Shown piece by piece: positions 9,908-18,696 of a DNA stretch of 64,000 bases. The DNA is from Brooklawnia propionicigenes (GTDB taxonomy: Bacteria; Actinomycetota; Actinomycetes; Propionibacteriales; Propionibacteriaceae). The stretch spans positions 1-64,000 of the forward strand of contig NZ_AP028056.1 of NCBI RefSeq assembly GCF_030297015.1. Reading direction: 5' to 3'. The notes beneath the pieces are model-generated. The model had not been told where the DNA came from, searched no databases, and saw only the letters and a program-made list of their open reading frames with translations. Each line of letters begins with the position of its first letter. The stretch's first letter is position 1. A program made the translations under genes and the position numbers.

Positions 9908-10259
9908 CCACGCCCTCGAACAAGCCGATGTAGTTGCCATCCGGATCGACAATCACGGCCCACCAGCTGCTGTCGGTGATGTTCTGCTTCTCCGCCGCGA
10001 CAGATCCTCCGGCCCGGGTTGCTTTTTCGATCGCATCGTCGATGGAATCGACCTCGACATAGGAACGGGGCTGGGTGAACCGGTCGTCGCGCGGGGCGAG
10101 ACCGCCACCGGAGATGCCATTCGGCGCCTGCCACATCGGGTAGCCCTCAAAGCCGGGAATCTCGGCGATGTCCCACCCGAACAGGTCCGAATAGAAGCCG
10201 GCCGCGCGTCCGAGGTCACTTACCGGGATGTCGATATGCGTGATGTCTCCATGTGCCAT
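9894..10259 (-). CDS. VOC-family (glyoxalase/bleomycin-resistance fold) protein
   Basis: This 121-residue protein is a single vicinal-oxygen-chelate unit with two beta-alpha-beta-beta-beta modules. An N-terminal HIDIPVSDLGRAAGFYSDLFGW pattern is typical, and DPDGNYIGLFE near the C-terminus is the other family hallmark. Metal ligands expected of enzymes are partly present (His8 and the Glu of LFE), so it may be an active lyase or dioxygenase or only a binding protein; its reaction cannot be assigned. The ATG at 10259 follows a strong AAGGAGG. The gene is monocistronic, and its end overlaps the convergent nagA. The upstream 140-bp gap is shared with the lipase gene at 10400 and contains ATTGTTCAAT, a small near-palindrome of unknown meaning. 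Confidence 0.85.
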   Translation of the reverse strand: MAHGDITHIDIPVSDLGRAAGFYSDLFGWDIAEIPGFEGYPMWQAPNGISGGGLAPRDDRFTQPRSYVEVDSIDDAIEKATRAGGSVAAEKQNITDSSWWAVIVDPDGNYIGLFEGVVNPS

Positions 10260-10399
10260 GACAACCTCCTTGTGTTGGTTCTGGTGACCTCATCCAGCGT
10301 CGGTTGTGCCGGCGGCCAAAGTCAATAGGGAAAGTTCATTGTTCAATAAATGGGCAGGTCTCGCGAGATGGCCACGTCATCATGTGAGAACCTTTCCCC

Positions 10400-12175
10400 A
10401 TGCAAGATGCGTGCCGAGCTGTCATGGACCGGCTGCGCATCGCTAATCGCGGACCAGCCTGGCGCATCCTGATCGCGGCCTGCGGCATTGCTCTGGTTGT
10501 GGGGGCGGCCGTCCTCATCGTCCGGCCTCTGACCGCACTGACGGGCCTCGTGATCACCCTCTCGGCTGCGCTCGTCCTGGCCGGCGTCAAAGTAGTGGGC
10601 AGCCGGCCTCGACAGCCGTGGCGGTGGATCTGGGCAGTCCTGCTGGTCGGTGTTGCGCCGGTTCTTCTGCTGCTTCTTCCGTCTGTGGTCCGCGCGCTGC
10701 CCGGGGCCGTGGCCATCTCACTGGTGGCGAATGCGGGGCGACTCGCATTTCGGGGAATGCGGAGCGACCCACTCAGCCTCCGGCTGGGTCAGGGCGCCTA
10801 TGTCCTCGCGAATCTGCTTGTCGCGTACCTGGTCGTGGCATGGCCCGATCTTGCTGCTGTCCTGCTCGCCGTCGGATTCTCAGCTGCCATCGGCGGCATC
10901 GGGGCCCTACTGCTGTTCGGTGCGATCGGTCCACAACGCTCCCACCCGCGATCCCGCCCGCCGGCATCGGCGATGCGTCGCATCGCCGGAGGGATCGTGG
11001 TGCTCGCCATGGCGATCGCCGCTACCACCGGATCAATCCTCCTGACCGCCGGCACCGCGCGAGTGGACGACTTCTACACCTGGCGCGGCGATATCTCAGC
11101 CACGCCCGGCCACGTGCTGCGAGTGGCCGACTATTCGGGTGAGGTACCGGCAGGCGCGGCCGCTGTGCGCGTCCTGTACACGGCGACGTACTCCGACGGG
11201 TCGCCGGCGTTGGCCAGTGCCGTGGTGGCCTACCCGACCTCGCCGACCGATGAGCCGCGCCCCGTACTGGCCTGGCAGCACGGCACAACCGGGGTGGCGC
11301 GTTCGTGCGCGCCGAGTGCGGGACCGGAGGCGCTGACCGAATACGCGATTCCCGGGATCTCGCGGGCGATGGAGCGCGGCTGGGTCGTCGTGGCCACCGA
11401 CTATCCGGGGCAGGGCACGCCCGGACGCTATCCGTATCTGATCGGTGAGGGCGAGGGACGAGCCACCCTGGATGCGATCCGCGCCGCGCAGCAGATCGAG
11501 GACGCCCACGCCTCGCTCAATGCATGGATCTGGGGGCATTCGCAGGGAGGCCACGCGTCATTGTGGGCGGCTCAGATCGTCGTGGACTACGCGCCCGAGG
11601 TCACCATCATCGGGGTGGCCGCGTTGTCGGCCGCATCCGACCCGCTGATGCTCTCCGAACGGATCACCGGAGGGCAGTCGACTGCCCTGACCAGGGTGGT
11701 CATCTCGCTGGTCCTGGTGCCCTACGCGGACGAGTACCCGGACGTGAGTCTGGCATCGGCCGTGCATCCGGCCGGCCAGGGGATCGTGGAGACCTTCGCG
11801 AGTCGTTGCGTGATCGAACGATCGACCTTGGTGTCCGTGCTCGTCGCGTCCGCGCTCGCCTGGGATGCACCGCTCTACCGGATCAATGTGGTCTCGGGTC
11901 CCATGCACGAGCGCCTCAGCCAGAACATCGCCGACGGCATCGTGGCAGCCCCGCTGTTTCTCGGACAGGGCGTCGATGACGAGGTCATCCCGATCACCAT
12001 GCAGCGCGCCCTCGACGCGAAGCTGTGCGCTTCCGGTCGCACGGTGGAGACCCACGAGTACCCGGGCCGCAGTCACATGGGGGTTATCGCACAAGACTCG
12101 CCCCTGATCGATGATCTGTTCGCGTGGGCAGACGCCGTCGCGGCAGGAGCCGCACCGGGCAATTGTGGGTCGTGA
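10400..12175 (+). CDS. Membrane-anchored alpha/beta hydrolase (secretory-lipase-like)
   Basis: The 591-residue product joins two parts. Residues 1-230 hold about seven hydrophobic segments, resembling a DUF308/HdeD-type membrane domain. Residues about 240-590 form an alpha/beta hydrolase like the secretory lipase (LIP) family, placed outside the membrane. The nucleophile elbow is GHSQGG near residue 381, and an oxyanion region WQHGTTG lies near residue 292. DDEVIP and RSHMG in the last 60 residues would supply the catalytic Asp and His. Substrate could be an acylglycerol or another ester. It has no operon partner; the exporter permease converges 18 bp downstream. The ATG at 10400 has only a weak ribosome-binding site, so the start is less certain than the family. 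Confidence 0.83.
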   Translation: MQDACRAVMDRLRIANRGPAWRILIAACGIALVVGAAVLIVRPLTALTGLVITLSAALVLAGVKVVGSRPRQPWRWIWAVLLVGVAPVLLLLLPSVVRALPGAVAISLVANAGRLAFRGMRSDPLSLRLGQGAYVLANLLVAYLVVAWPDLAAVLLAVGFSAAIGGIGALLLFGAIGPQRSHPRSRPPASAMRRIAGGIVVLAMAIAATTGSILLTAGTARVDDFYTWRGDISATPGHVLRVADYSGEVPAGAAAVRVLYTATYSDGSPALASAVVAYPTSPTDEPRPVLAWQHGTTGVARSCAPSAGPEALTEYAIPGISRAMERGWVVVATDYPGQGTPGRYPYLIGEGEGRATLDAIRAAQQIEDAHASLNAWIWGHSQGGHASLWAAQIVVDYAPEVTIIGVAALSAASDPLMLSERITGGQSTALTRVVISLVLVPYADEYPDVSLASAVHPAGQGIVETFASRCVIERSTLVSVLVASALAWDAPLYRINVVSGPMHERLSQNIADGIVAAPLFLGQGVDDEVIPITMQRALDAKLCASGRTVETHEYPGRSHMGVIAQDSPLIDDLFAWADAVAAGAAPGNCGS

Positions 12176-12193
12176 GGACGGTCATTCAGTTCC

Positions 12194-13816
12194 TCAGCCG
12201 CCGGTCACCAGTTCGCGCCGCCTCATCGACGCCACCGCCAGTGCAGCGGTGACCAGGCCGATCCCGATCATCCACAGTCCTCCGGTCCAGTCGACGCTGT
12301 CGCCGACCGGCACCGGCGCGTGGGTGAACGGCGAGACGTTCACCAACCATTTCGGAGCGCCGAACAGCGGCCCGAAGATGCCGAGCATCGCCAAGAACCC
12401 GACCAGGCTCCAGGCGAGCGGGATCGTCGCTCGGGGCAGGTAAGCGAAGACGAGCAGCGTCAGTCCGAGGAAGACCAGGGCCACTGGGATCTGCGCGATG
12501 GCGGTCTCTACAAGCTCGGTGGCCAGTGCGTCGGGATCTGCTGCGCGCCCGACCCCGACCAGGCCGGCCAAGGCCGCGCAGGCGAGCACGATCAGCGTCG
12601 CGAGTACACCGACGAGCCAGTAGTCGGCCAGCCAGCGAATCCGGGGGACCGGTGTTGTCAGCACAGTTTCCGCCGTGCCGTGCGCCTCCTCCTGACGAGC
12701 GCGGATACCGATCTGGACGACACAGCAGCAGGCGAGCACGCCGACGATCCCGAAGACGGTCGCCATCAGCGCCTGCTCCAGGCTGGCCGCGCCACCCAGG
12801 GAGCCCTGCAGCACCTTCGCCACGTCGGGGGCCTCGCTGCCGACCTCATCAACCAGCGAGGAAAGCGAGGTCGCAAGCAGCCCGCCGACGGCACCACCGA
12901 CGGCCCACGAGGCGATCACCGTGCTGTTGAGCCGCCAGGCGAGACCGACGGAACTCGACAGCAGCGGCCCGGCATTGGCGCGTCCGGGTCGTCCGGGAAT
13001 CAGGCTCGCCCCCTGATCGCGCACCGACTGCAATCCGAACACGACGGCGACCAGCACAGCGGAGAAGACGACGGCCAGGAGCAGTGGCCGCAGATCGTTG
13101 CGCACATAGGCGCCGGTTGCCTGCCCCCACCCGATGGGTGAGATCCAGCTCGGCCAGGCGGGTGTGACGTGCAGCAGGTCATCGGACGGTGTGCCTGCGG
13201 CGTCGCCGATGCCCCGCATGATGTAGGCACCGATGACGAACGCGACGCCTGCCCCGTTCGCGCCGCGCGAGGTGCGGAACAGTTGCGCCACGAACAGCCC
13301 GAATGCCAGGCATGTTGCGCCCACTGCCGTCACCGCGGCACCGAACACGAACGATCCTGCGGCGTCCAGCCCGTTGGCGATCAGAGCGAGCGCCACGAGC
13401 ACACCGACCACGACGTTGGCCAGCAGACCATGCACCACGGTGGCGACAGTCGGCAGAATGCGGCCGGCCGGCGTGGAGGCGACAAGTTCGGCTCGGCCCA
13501 GCTCCTCGTCGGCTCGGCTGTGGCGCACGGCGAGGAAGCTGCTCATCAGCCCGACCATGACTGCCAGCCAGCTGAAGAGTTCGAAGAAGACGAAGGCGCC
13601 GAGTGACGGACCGTTCGGTGTCCCGCGGAAGACCAGAACCGTGCGGGTGGCGACGGCGAGTTGCAGAATCTGCGTTCGTCCGGCCTCGTCACCGTAGGTG
13701 CCGGCAACCGATGCGGTGGACGCATAGGTCAGCAGACCGATGCTGATGATCCACACCGCAAGCTGGAACCGATCCCGGCGACGACGCTGCCTCAACAACA
13801 CCAGCAGCTCGTTCAC
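12194..13816 (-). CDS. ABC-2 type exporter permease
   Basis: The 540-residue membrane protein has two similar six-helix halves and fits the fused permeases paired with DrrA-type ATPases (polyketide antibiotic or multidrug exporters). The first half contains a cytoplasmic HSRADEELGRAELVAST loop; the second has a matching ARQEEAHGTAETVLTTP loop, a repeat typical of this family. Its ATG at 13816 overlaps the ATPase stop by 4 bp (ATGA), so translation is coupled. The substrate is unknown; an antimicrobial, lipid or toxic metabolite is likely by family. The pair is divergent from a TetR gene, which probably controls it. No periplasmic binding protein is present, which agrees with export. Confidence 0.88.
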   Translation of the reverse strand: MNELLVLLRQRRRRDRFQLAVWIISIGLLTYASTASVAGTYGDEAGRTQILQLAVATRTVLVFRGTPNGPSLGAFVFFELFSWLAVMVGLMSSFLAVRHSRADEELGRAELVASTPAGRILPTVATVVHGLLANVVVGVLVALALIANGLDAAGSFVFGAAVTAVGATCLAFGLFVAQLFRTSRGANGAGVAFVIGAYIMRGIGDAAGTPSDDLLHVTPAWPSWISPIGWGQATGAYVRNDLRPLLLAVVFSAVLVAVVFGLQSVRDQGASLIPGRPGRANAGPLLSSSVGLAWRLNSTVIASWAVGGAVGGLLATSLSSLVDEVGSEAPDVAKVLQGSLGGAASLEQALMATVFGIVGVLACCCVVQIGIRARQEEAHGTAETVLTTPVPRIRWLADYWLVGVLATLIVLACAALAGLVGVGRAADPDALATELVETAIAQIPVALVFLGLTLLVFAYLPRATIPLAWSLVGFLAMLGIFGPLFGAPKWLVNVSPFTHAPVPVGDSVDWTGGLWMIGIGLVTAALAVASMRRRELVTGG

Positions 13817-14757
13817 GAACGAACCTCCCTGGAACCGCGTGTCCCGGCGGGAGCGAGTTCGTCGCCATAGTCGCGCAGGAACAACTCCTCGAGCGAGGGC
13901 GGCTTGATGGTGAGCCCCGTCACCTCGAGACGGGCAAGTTCGGGCAGCACTGCCGTGACGCGGTCGCTGTCGATGGTGAAGCTCACCCGCCCGTTATCGA
14001 TCCGCACGTCGTTGGCGCCGGGCACGCCGGTGAGCACCCCAGGGTCTTGTCCCTGCGTCGAGAAGGCGACCTCGGTGCGGGTGAGATGGCGCAGATCGGC
14101 GAGCGTACCGGTCTCGGCCATGCGGCCGGCGCGGATGATCGTCACCCGATTGCAGAGCTGTTCGACCTCGCTGAGGATATGGCTGGACAACAGCACGGTA
14201 GCGCCCTGCTCGGCCACGCGGGCGACCTCCCGATTGAACACCTGCTCCATCAGCGGGTCGAGACCGCTCGTCGGCTCGTCCAGGAGGTAGAGCTCGGCGG
14301 GTGTGGCGAAGGCGGAGATGAGCGCCACCTTCTGCCTGTTGCCCTTGGAGTAGGTGCGCCCTTTCTTCCGCGGATCGAACTCGAACGCCGCGATCAGGCG
14401 CTGCTTGCGCTCGAGATAGGCCTCCTTGTCTTTTCCGTCTCCGCGAAGTCGCGCAATGAGGTCGATCGCTTCACCGCCGGTGAAGTTCGGCCACAGGCTC
14501 ACGTCGCCCGGCACATAGGCGATGCGTCGATGAAGCTCGTGCGCCCGCCGCCAGGGGTCCTCGCCGAAGACGGTCGCCTCACCGCCGGTAGCCCGAGCAA
14601 GGCCGAGAAGGATGCGAATCGTCGTGGACTTACCTGCACCATTCGGGCCGAGGAAGCCGTGTACTTCACCTGCGGATACGGACATGTCGAGACCGTCGAG
14701 CGCGCGAACACGACCGTAGGTCTTCACGAGGTCGCGCGTCTGAATCACAGTGGTCAT
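13813..14757 (-). CDS. ABC exporter ATP-binding protein
   Basis: This 314-residue ATPase powers the permease encoded next to it. The Walker A motif is GPNGAGKST near residue 38, with a downstream YSKGNRQKVALI in place of the classical signature LSGGQ and LLDEPTSGLDP as Walker B. The variant signature YSKGNRQK is typical of the DrrA/CcmA exporter group. The C-terminal 90 residues form the extra domain seen in these exporters. The ATG at 14757 lies 7 nt from a TAGTGT box (14765-14770), so the mRNA is probably leaderless; a TTG at 14782-14784 is a less likely start. It forms a two-gene operon with the permease by a 4-bp overlap, divergent from the TetR gene at 14916. Confidence 0.91.
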   Translation of the reverse strand: MTTVIQTRDLVKTYGRVRALDGLDMSVSAGEVHGFLGPNGAGKSTTIRILLGLARATGGEATVFGEDPWRRAHELHRRIAYVPGDVSLWPNFTGGEAIDLIARLRGDGKDKEAYLERKQRLIAAFEFDPRKKGRTYSKGNRQKVALISAFATPAELYLLDEPTSGLDPLMEQVFNREVARVAEQGATVLLSSHILSEVEQLCNRVTIIRAGRMAETGTLADLRHLTRTEVAFSTQGQDPGVLTGVPGANDVRIDNGRVSFTIDSDRVTAVLPELARLEVTGLTIKPPSLEELFLRDYGDELAPAGTRGSREVRS

Positions 14758-14880
14758 TGACGGCACACTACGCCGAATCCACAACCCTGTGAAGGTCCGG
14801 TCGGAGGGCTCCGGCAGGCCGGAATCGACCCCGTCGGCGGGCGCGAAATCTCCCGAGCGAGACCAGAAAGAAGACCGCCC

Positions 14881-14909
14881 TTGCGTCTGTACCTAGAGGT
14901 ATGTACAGT
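14881..14909 (+). promoter_or_regulatory. TetR gene promoter with operator palindrome
   Basis: A -35 TTGCGT (14881-14886) and a -10 TACAGT (14904-14909) are separated by 17 bp. The spacer contains the inverted repeat TACCT-AG-AGGTA (14890-14901), a likely TetR-dimer operator. The -10 box ends 6 nt before the ATG at 14916, so transcription should start at the start codon. Operator function is inferred from position and symmetry. Confidence 0.65.
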
Positions 14910-14915
14910 CAAGGC

Positions 14916-15563
14916 ATGGAGTCCCGAGAGCGGTTGGTTACCGCGATGAGTGAGTTGATGTGGGAGCGCGGATATGCGGCGACCAGCCCACGCGAGGTAA
15001 GGGAGCGCTCGGGCGTCGGCCAGGGCAGCATGTACCACCATTTCCCGAGCAAACGGGATCTCGCTTTGGCCGCGCTGCAACGCAACTGCGACGACCTTCT
15101 TCCGGCCACCACCGACCTGCTCACCGGGCCAGACGATCCGATGGACAAGATCGCGGCCTATCTGACTCGGCCGAGACCCGCGCTGAAGGGATGCAAGGTC
15201 GGCCGGATGACCCAGGATCCACTGGTCGCCACCGATCCGGGGCTTCTGGCGCCGGTGGCCGACGCCTTCGCCACGGTTCATCATCACCTGACAGTGGTGC
15301 TGCGCGAAGCGGCCGAGCGGGGTGAGCTCAGCACGGCGGTCGACCCCGAACGGCTGGCCTATCTGCTGTCCGCGACGATCCAGGGCGGCTATGTCTTGGC
15401 CATCGCGGCGCAGGATCCTCGTCCGTACGACGACGCCTGCGCCGGGGCGCTCGAACTGCTGCGCGCATCCGCACCACCGGCTCAACGGCACGACGAACCC
15501 ATCAGCACCACGAACATCCCCGCCGCGGCATCAGCATCGGCGGCAAGCGAGAGGAACGATTGA
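14916..15563 (+). CDS. TetR/AcrR-family regulator
   Basis: The 215-residue protein starts with a TetR DNA-binding domain (about residues 3-50, with SGVGQGSMYHHFPSKRDLALAAL characteristic of the recognition helix region) followed by an all-helical ligand domain. Its tail after residue 185 is low-complexity Ala/Ser/Pro. The start at 14916 is preferred over the ATG at 14901 because the latter sits inside the operator palindrome, and the -10 box is 6 nt upstream of 14916. The protein probably represses the divergent ABC exporter and itself. Unusually, its stop is followed after one base by the gap start, so a single mRNA may carry the regulator and a glycolytic enzyme. The ligand is unknown. Confidence 0.88.
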   Translation: MESRERLVTAMSELMWERGYAATSPREVRERSGVGQGSMYHHFPSKRDLALAALQRNCDDLLPATTDLLTGPDDPMDKIAAYLTRPRPALKGCKVGRMTQDPLVATDPGLLAPVADAFATVHHHLTVVLREAAERGELSTAVDPERLAYLLSATIQGGYVLAIAAQDPRPYDDACAGALELLRASAPPAQRHDEPISTTNIPAAASASAASERND

Positions 15564-15564
15564 G

Positions 15565-16569
15565 ATGACAGTTCGTATCGGAATCAACGGCTTCGGACGA
15601 ATCGGACGCAGCTATCTGCGTGCGGCACTGGCCAACAAAGCGGACGTCCAGGTGGTCGCCGTCAACGACCTCACCGACGCGTCCACGCTGGCGACACTAC
15701 TGGAGTGGGATTCGATCTCCGGCCACCTCGATGGGGTCAGTGTCGACGGTGACGTGATCACCGTGGGCGCCAACCAGATCAAGGTACTGTCCACGGCCGA
15801 TCCCAGCGCCATTGCGTGGGGGGAGTACGGGGCGGACGTGGTGATCGAATCGACCGGAAGATTCACCGACGGGGCGAAGGCTCTGGCGCATCTGAGCGGA
15901 GGCGCCAAGAAGGTGATCGTCTCGGCCCCCGCCAAGGGAGATGTGCCGACGTTCGTGCTGGGCGTGAACGACGACCGGCTTGATCCCACCGCCTCCGACG
16001 TGTTCTCGAACGGCTCGTGCACGACCAACTCGCTGGCGCCGCTGGCCAAGGTGCTCAACGACAGCTTCGGCATCGAGAGCGGCCTGATGACCACCGTTCA
16101 TGCCTACACCGGCGATCAGCGGCTGCAGGACGCCCCGCATTCGGACCTTCGCCGAGCCCGTGCCGCAGCGGTCTCGACCATCCCGACCTCCTCGGGTGCA
16201 GCCAAGGCGATCGGCAAGGTGATTCCCGAACTCGATGGACGTCTCACCGGTTTCGCATTGCGCGTGCCCATCCCGGTTGGTTCCATCACCGACCTGACTG
16301 CCGTCCTCACCAAGAGCGCTGACGTGGCCGAGATCAACCAGGCGTTCGCGGACGCCGCCGCGGCCGGCCCGCTGAAGGGCTACCTGCAGTACTCCGAAGC
16401 TCCGCTGGTCTCCGCTGACATCGTCGGCAATCCGCACTCCTCGATCTTCGACGCTCCGCTCACCCAGGTCGTCGGTCATCAGGTGAAGGTGCTGGGTTGG
16501 TACGACAATGAGTGGGGGTTCTCCAACCGGCTGGTCGAGTTCTCCGAACGTATCGGGAAGGCGCTGTAG
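15565..16569 (+). CDS. gap: Type I glyceraldehyde-3-phosphate dehydrogenase
   Basis: This 334-residue enzyme oxidises glyceraldehyde-3-phosphate to 1,3-bisphosphoglycerate with NAD(P)+ in glycolysis. The N-terminal INGFGRIGR is the dinucleotide-binding loop, Cys152 in NGSCTTNS is the catalytic cysteine, and the partner His lies in TTVHAYTGDQ. Two deviations stand out: the usual SCTTNC reads SCTTNS (Ser156 replaces the second Cys), and the residue before SC is Gly instead of Ala. WYDNEWG near the C-terminus is intact. The frame stays open upstream to 15322, but the ATG at 15565 gives the normal N-terminus and lies 1 bp after the TetR stop. It may be a second, condition-specific GAPDH; the main copy with pgk and tpi is not in the window. 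Confidence 0.93.
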   Translation: MTVRIGINGFGRIGRSYLRAALANKADVQVVAVNDLTDASTLATLLEWDSISGHLDGVSVDGDVITVGANQIKVLSTADPSAIAWGEYGADVVIESTGRFTDGAKALAHLSGGAKKVIVSAPAKGDVPTFVLGVNDDRLDPTASDVFSNGSCTTNSLAPLAKVLNDSFGIESGLMTTVHAYTGDQRLQDAPHSDLRRARAAAVSTIPTSSGAAKAIGKVIPELDGRLTGFALRVPIPVGSITDLTAVLTKSADVAEINQAFADAAAAGPLKGYLQYSEAPLVSADIVGNPHSSIFDAPLTQVVGHQVKVLGWYDNEWGFSNRLVEFSERIGKAL

Positions 16570-16590
16570 GGTCTGCCGGGAGGAGCGTCC

Positions 16591-17199
16591 GTGAGCAGTA
16601 ATTCTGCTGGCATCCCGCGCGTTGCCGTGCTGGGTACGGCGAGCGGCCTGATCTTGATGGCCTTCTTCACGGTTCTGTGGGGATCTTGGTCGCTTGTCGG
16701 ATTGTCGGGCCCGCTCGCCGTCGCAGTCATCGTTGCCTTCTCGAGCCTCGGGGTGGTCTTCGTCGTGGAGGGCGTCCGCCTGCTGCTGATCCTCCGGCGA
16801 TTCCCGACGATCGACACCGCGTCGCGCCGAGCGCAGACCAAGCGCATCGGCTTGCGGTTCGGCATCATCTTCGGGATCGAAGGCGTGCTGATCGGCGCGG
16901 CGAGCGGCCTGCTGGCCACGGCCGGGTTGTCGGATTACCTCAACCCGGTGATCGCGCTGATCGTCGGGCTGCATTTCATCCCGCTGGCGAGGGTGTTCGC
17001 GCGCACGATCGACTACTACATCGCCGGATGGGTCGTGATCGTGGCGATCACCGGAATCTGTCTTCTCGCCTTCAGCGGGACTCCCGTCTACACGGTGTGG
17101 ACGATGGTCTCGCTGGCCACGGCCTGTGGCACGAGCGCCTACGGCATCTACATGCGCCAACTGTCGAGGCGTCTGCGTGGTGAGCGGGCGGCAAGTTGA
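16591..17199 (+). CDS. Six-helix membrane protein, unknown function
   Basis: The 202-residue protein has about six hydrophobic segments separated by short loops and a basic C-terminal tail. I do not recognise a named family with certainty; it resembles small integral membrane proteins of the DUF7010/DUF308 type. The start is a GTG at 16591 preceded by GGGAGGAGC. It follows gap by 21 bp on the same strand and could be co-transcribed with the TetR-gap pair. There are no catalytic motifs or conserved charged residues inside helices except an Asp-Tyr-Tyr near residue 138. Function is open; membrane location is the only firm statement. Confidence 0.75.
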   Translation: MSSNSAGIPRVAVLGTASGLILMAFFTVLWGSWSLVGLSGPLAVAVIVAFSSLGVVFVVEGVRLLLILRRFPTIDTASRRAQTKRIGLRFGIIFGIEGVLIGAASGLLATAGLSDYLNPVIALIVGLHFIPLARVFARTIDYYIAGWVVIVAITGICLLAFSGTPVYTVWTMVSLATACGTSAYGIYMRQLSRRLRGERAAS

Positions 17200-17359
17200 G
17201 GCTGCGGGAACGGACAGCTCGCGGGGACACTCCCAGGCACTCCACAGCCAGCGGCAACCGGATCGGCTGCACCCGGCACGTACGGTAGTTGACAACGCAA
17301 TTACACATCCGAACCTGCGGCGTACAGCTCGCCGTCGCCAACCTCTCTGGAGGCACGAC

Positions 17360-17839
17360 ATGACCCCATCGGCTGCATTCACCAAGCGCGTCCGCTACGG
17401 CGCGGCAGTCGCCGGCCTGGCCGGCATTCTTGTTTTCGCCGGCTGCTCGGCCGAGACCGACGCCAGCGAAGAGACCCCGGCCGCCGCGACGTCCGAATCG
17501 TCCAGCACCTCGACGGCCCGAACCACGGCGGCGTCCACCGGCAAGTATGCCGATGGCACCTACACGGCGTCCGGCTCGTATCAGACCCCCGAGACCGTCG
17601 AGACGATCAGCGTCACCCTCACGTTGGACAATGACGTGATCACCGAGGTGAACGTCATCGGCGATCCCCAAGCGCGCGAGACTCAGCAGTACCAGGGCCA
17701 GTTCATCGGAGGCATCTCCGATGTGGTCGTCGGCAAGAACATCGACGAGATCTCGGTCAGCCGCGTTGCCGGCTCCTCGCTGACCAGCAAGGGATTCAAC
17801 TCCGCGGTGGACAAGATCAAGTCGGAAGCCTCATCCTGA
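17360..17839 (+). CDS. FMN-binding lipoprotein (covalent flavin acceptor)
   Basis: This 159-residue lipoprotein has a signal peptide ending in LVFAGC (Cys29 becomes lipidated), a Ser/Thr/Ala-rich linker (about 30-65) and a C-terminal FMN-binding domain like those of NqrC and RnfG. The flavinylation region aligns as AGSSLTSKGFN (137-147) with the family SGATLTS pattern, so Ser140 is the likely acceptor of FMN through a phosphoester bond. The next gene, with a 1-bp overlap, encodes ApbE, the enzyme that attaches FMN. It should act on the outer face of the membrane as an electron carrier. The ATG at 17360 follows CTGGAGG. It is the first gene of a three-gene redox operon. Flavinylation at Ser140 is inferred by alignment. 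Confidence 0.88.
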   Translation: MTPSAAFTKRVRYGAAVAGLAGILVFAGCSAETDASEETPAAATSESSSTSTARTTAASTGKYADGTYTASGSYQTPETVETISVTLTLDNDVITEVNVIGDPQARETQQYQGQFIGGISDVVVGKNIDEISVSRVAGSSLTSKGFNSAVDKIKSEASS

Positions 17840-18696
17840 TGCCCGAGCAGTGGCGGTTCGAGGCCATCGGCACCCGGTGGGAGATCGAGACCGTCCGCCC
17901 GCTGCAGCCCGGCGAACGTGCCCGCATCACGCGGCTGATCGACCAGTTCGACCGGGAATGGTCACGTTTCCGGTCTGATTCGATAGTCAGCCGGCTGGCC
18001 GTTTCGGGCGGCGAGACGGCCGCACCACCGGACGCCGCCGCGATGCTCGATGTCTTCCGCGAACTGTCAGCGGCCACCCGGGGCGCGGTCAACCCACTGA
18101 TAGGGGAGAGCCTGGCCCGGCGCGGCTACGACGCGTCCTATTCGTTCGTGGACACCGGGCCGATTGCCGCACCGCCCGATTGGACGACGGCCCTCACCTG
18201 GGACGACGGCCTGCTCCGCCTCGCCCAGCCCGCTGTGATCGACGTCGGAGCGCTCGGCAAGGGCCGCCTGGTCGATCTGATCAGCGCCGCCGTCTCTTCC
18301 ATCACCGACGGGCCGATCGTGGTGGACGCCAGTGGCGACCTGGCGGTGCGTGGTGGACCGGTCCGCATCGGGCTGGAAGATCCCCGCGACCCGCGGCGGG
18401 CGGTAGGAATCTGGGATGTGACCGACGCCGCGCTGTGCGCCTCGGCGATCAACCGGCGCACCTGGGGCGAGGGTCTGCACCACGTGCTCGACGCCCGGAC
18501 CGGCCGGCCCGTGAGAGAGGTCATCGCGACCTGGGCGCTCGCCTCGGACGCCATGCATGCCGATGCGGCGGCCACCGCGCTGTTCTTCTCCGGCGGGGCA
18601 GAGCTCGCGCACGACTGGGGAGTGGACTGGGTGCGGATGACCCACGAAGGCCGGCTCGAATGGTCACCCTCAACGACGGCAGAGTTGTTCACATGA
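17839..18696 (+). CDS. apbE: FAD:protein FMN transferase ApbE
   Basis: ApbE splits FAD and links FMN to a Thr or Ser of target proteins, most likely the lipoprotein encoded just upstream. The 285-residue sequence has the family N-terminus (FEAIGTRWEIE), a DREWSRFRSDSIVSRL region for FAD contact, the IDVGALGKGRLVD motif near residue 134, and HHVLDARTGRP near residue 214. A metal-binding DAMHADAAATALF segment lies near residue 235, the normal place for the Asp and Thr ligands. No lipobox is seen, so the protein may stay in the cytosol or be exported unusually. Start and stop overlap both neighbours (TGATG with the lipoprotein, ATGA with the reductase), showing tight translational coupling of the three genes. 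Confidence 0.92.
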   Translation: MPEQWRFEAIGTRWEIETVRPLQPGERARITRLIDQFDREWSRFRSDSIVSRLAVSGGETAAPPDAAAMLDVFRELSAATRGAVNPLIGESLARRGYDASYSFVDTGPIAAPPDWTTALTWDDGLLRLAQPAVIDVGALGKGRLVDLISAAVSSITDGPIVVDASGDLAVRGGPVRIGLEDPRDPRRAVGIWDVTDAALCASAINRRTWGEGLHHVLDARTGRPVREVIATWALASDAMHADAAATALFFSGGAELAHDWGVDWVRMTHEGRLEWSPSTTAELFT

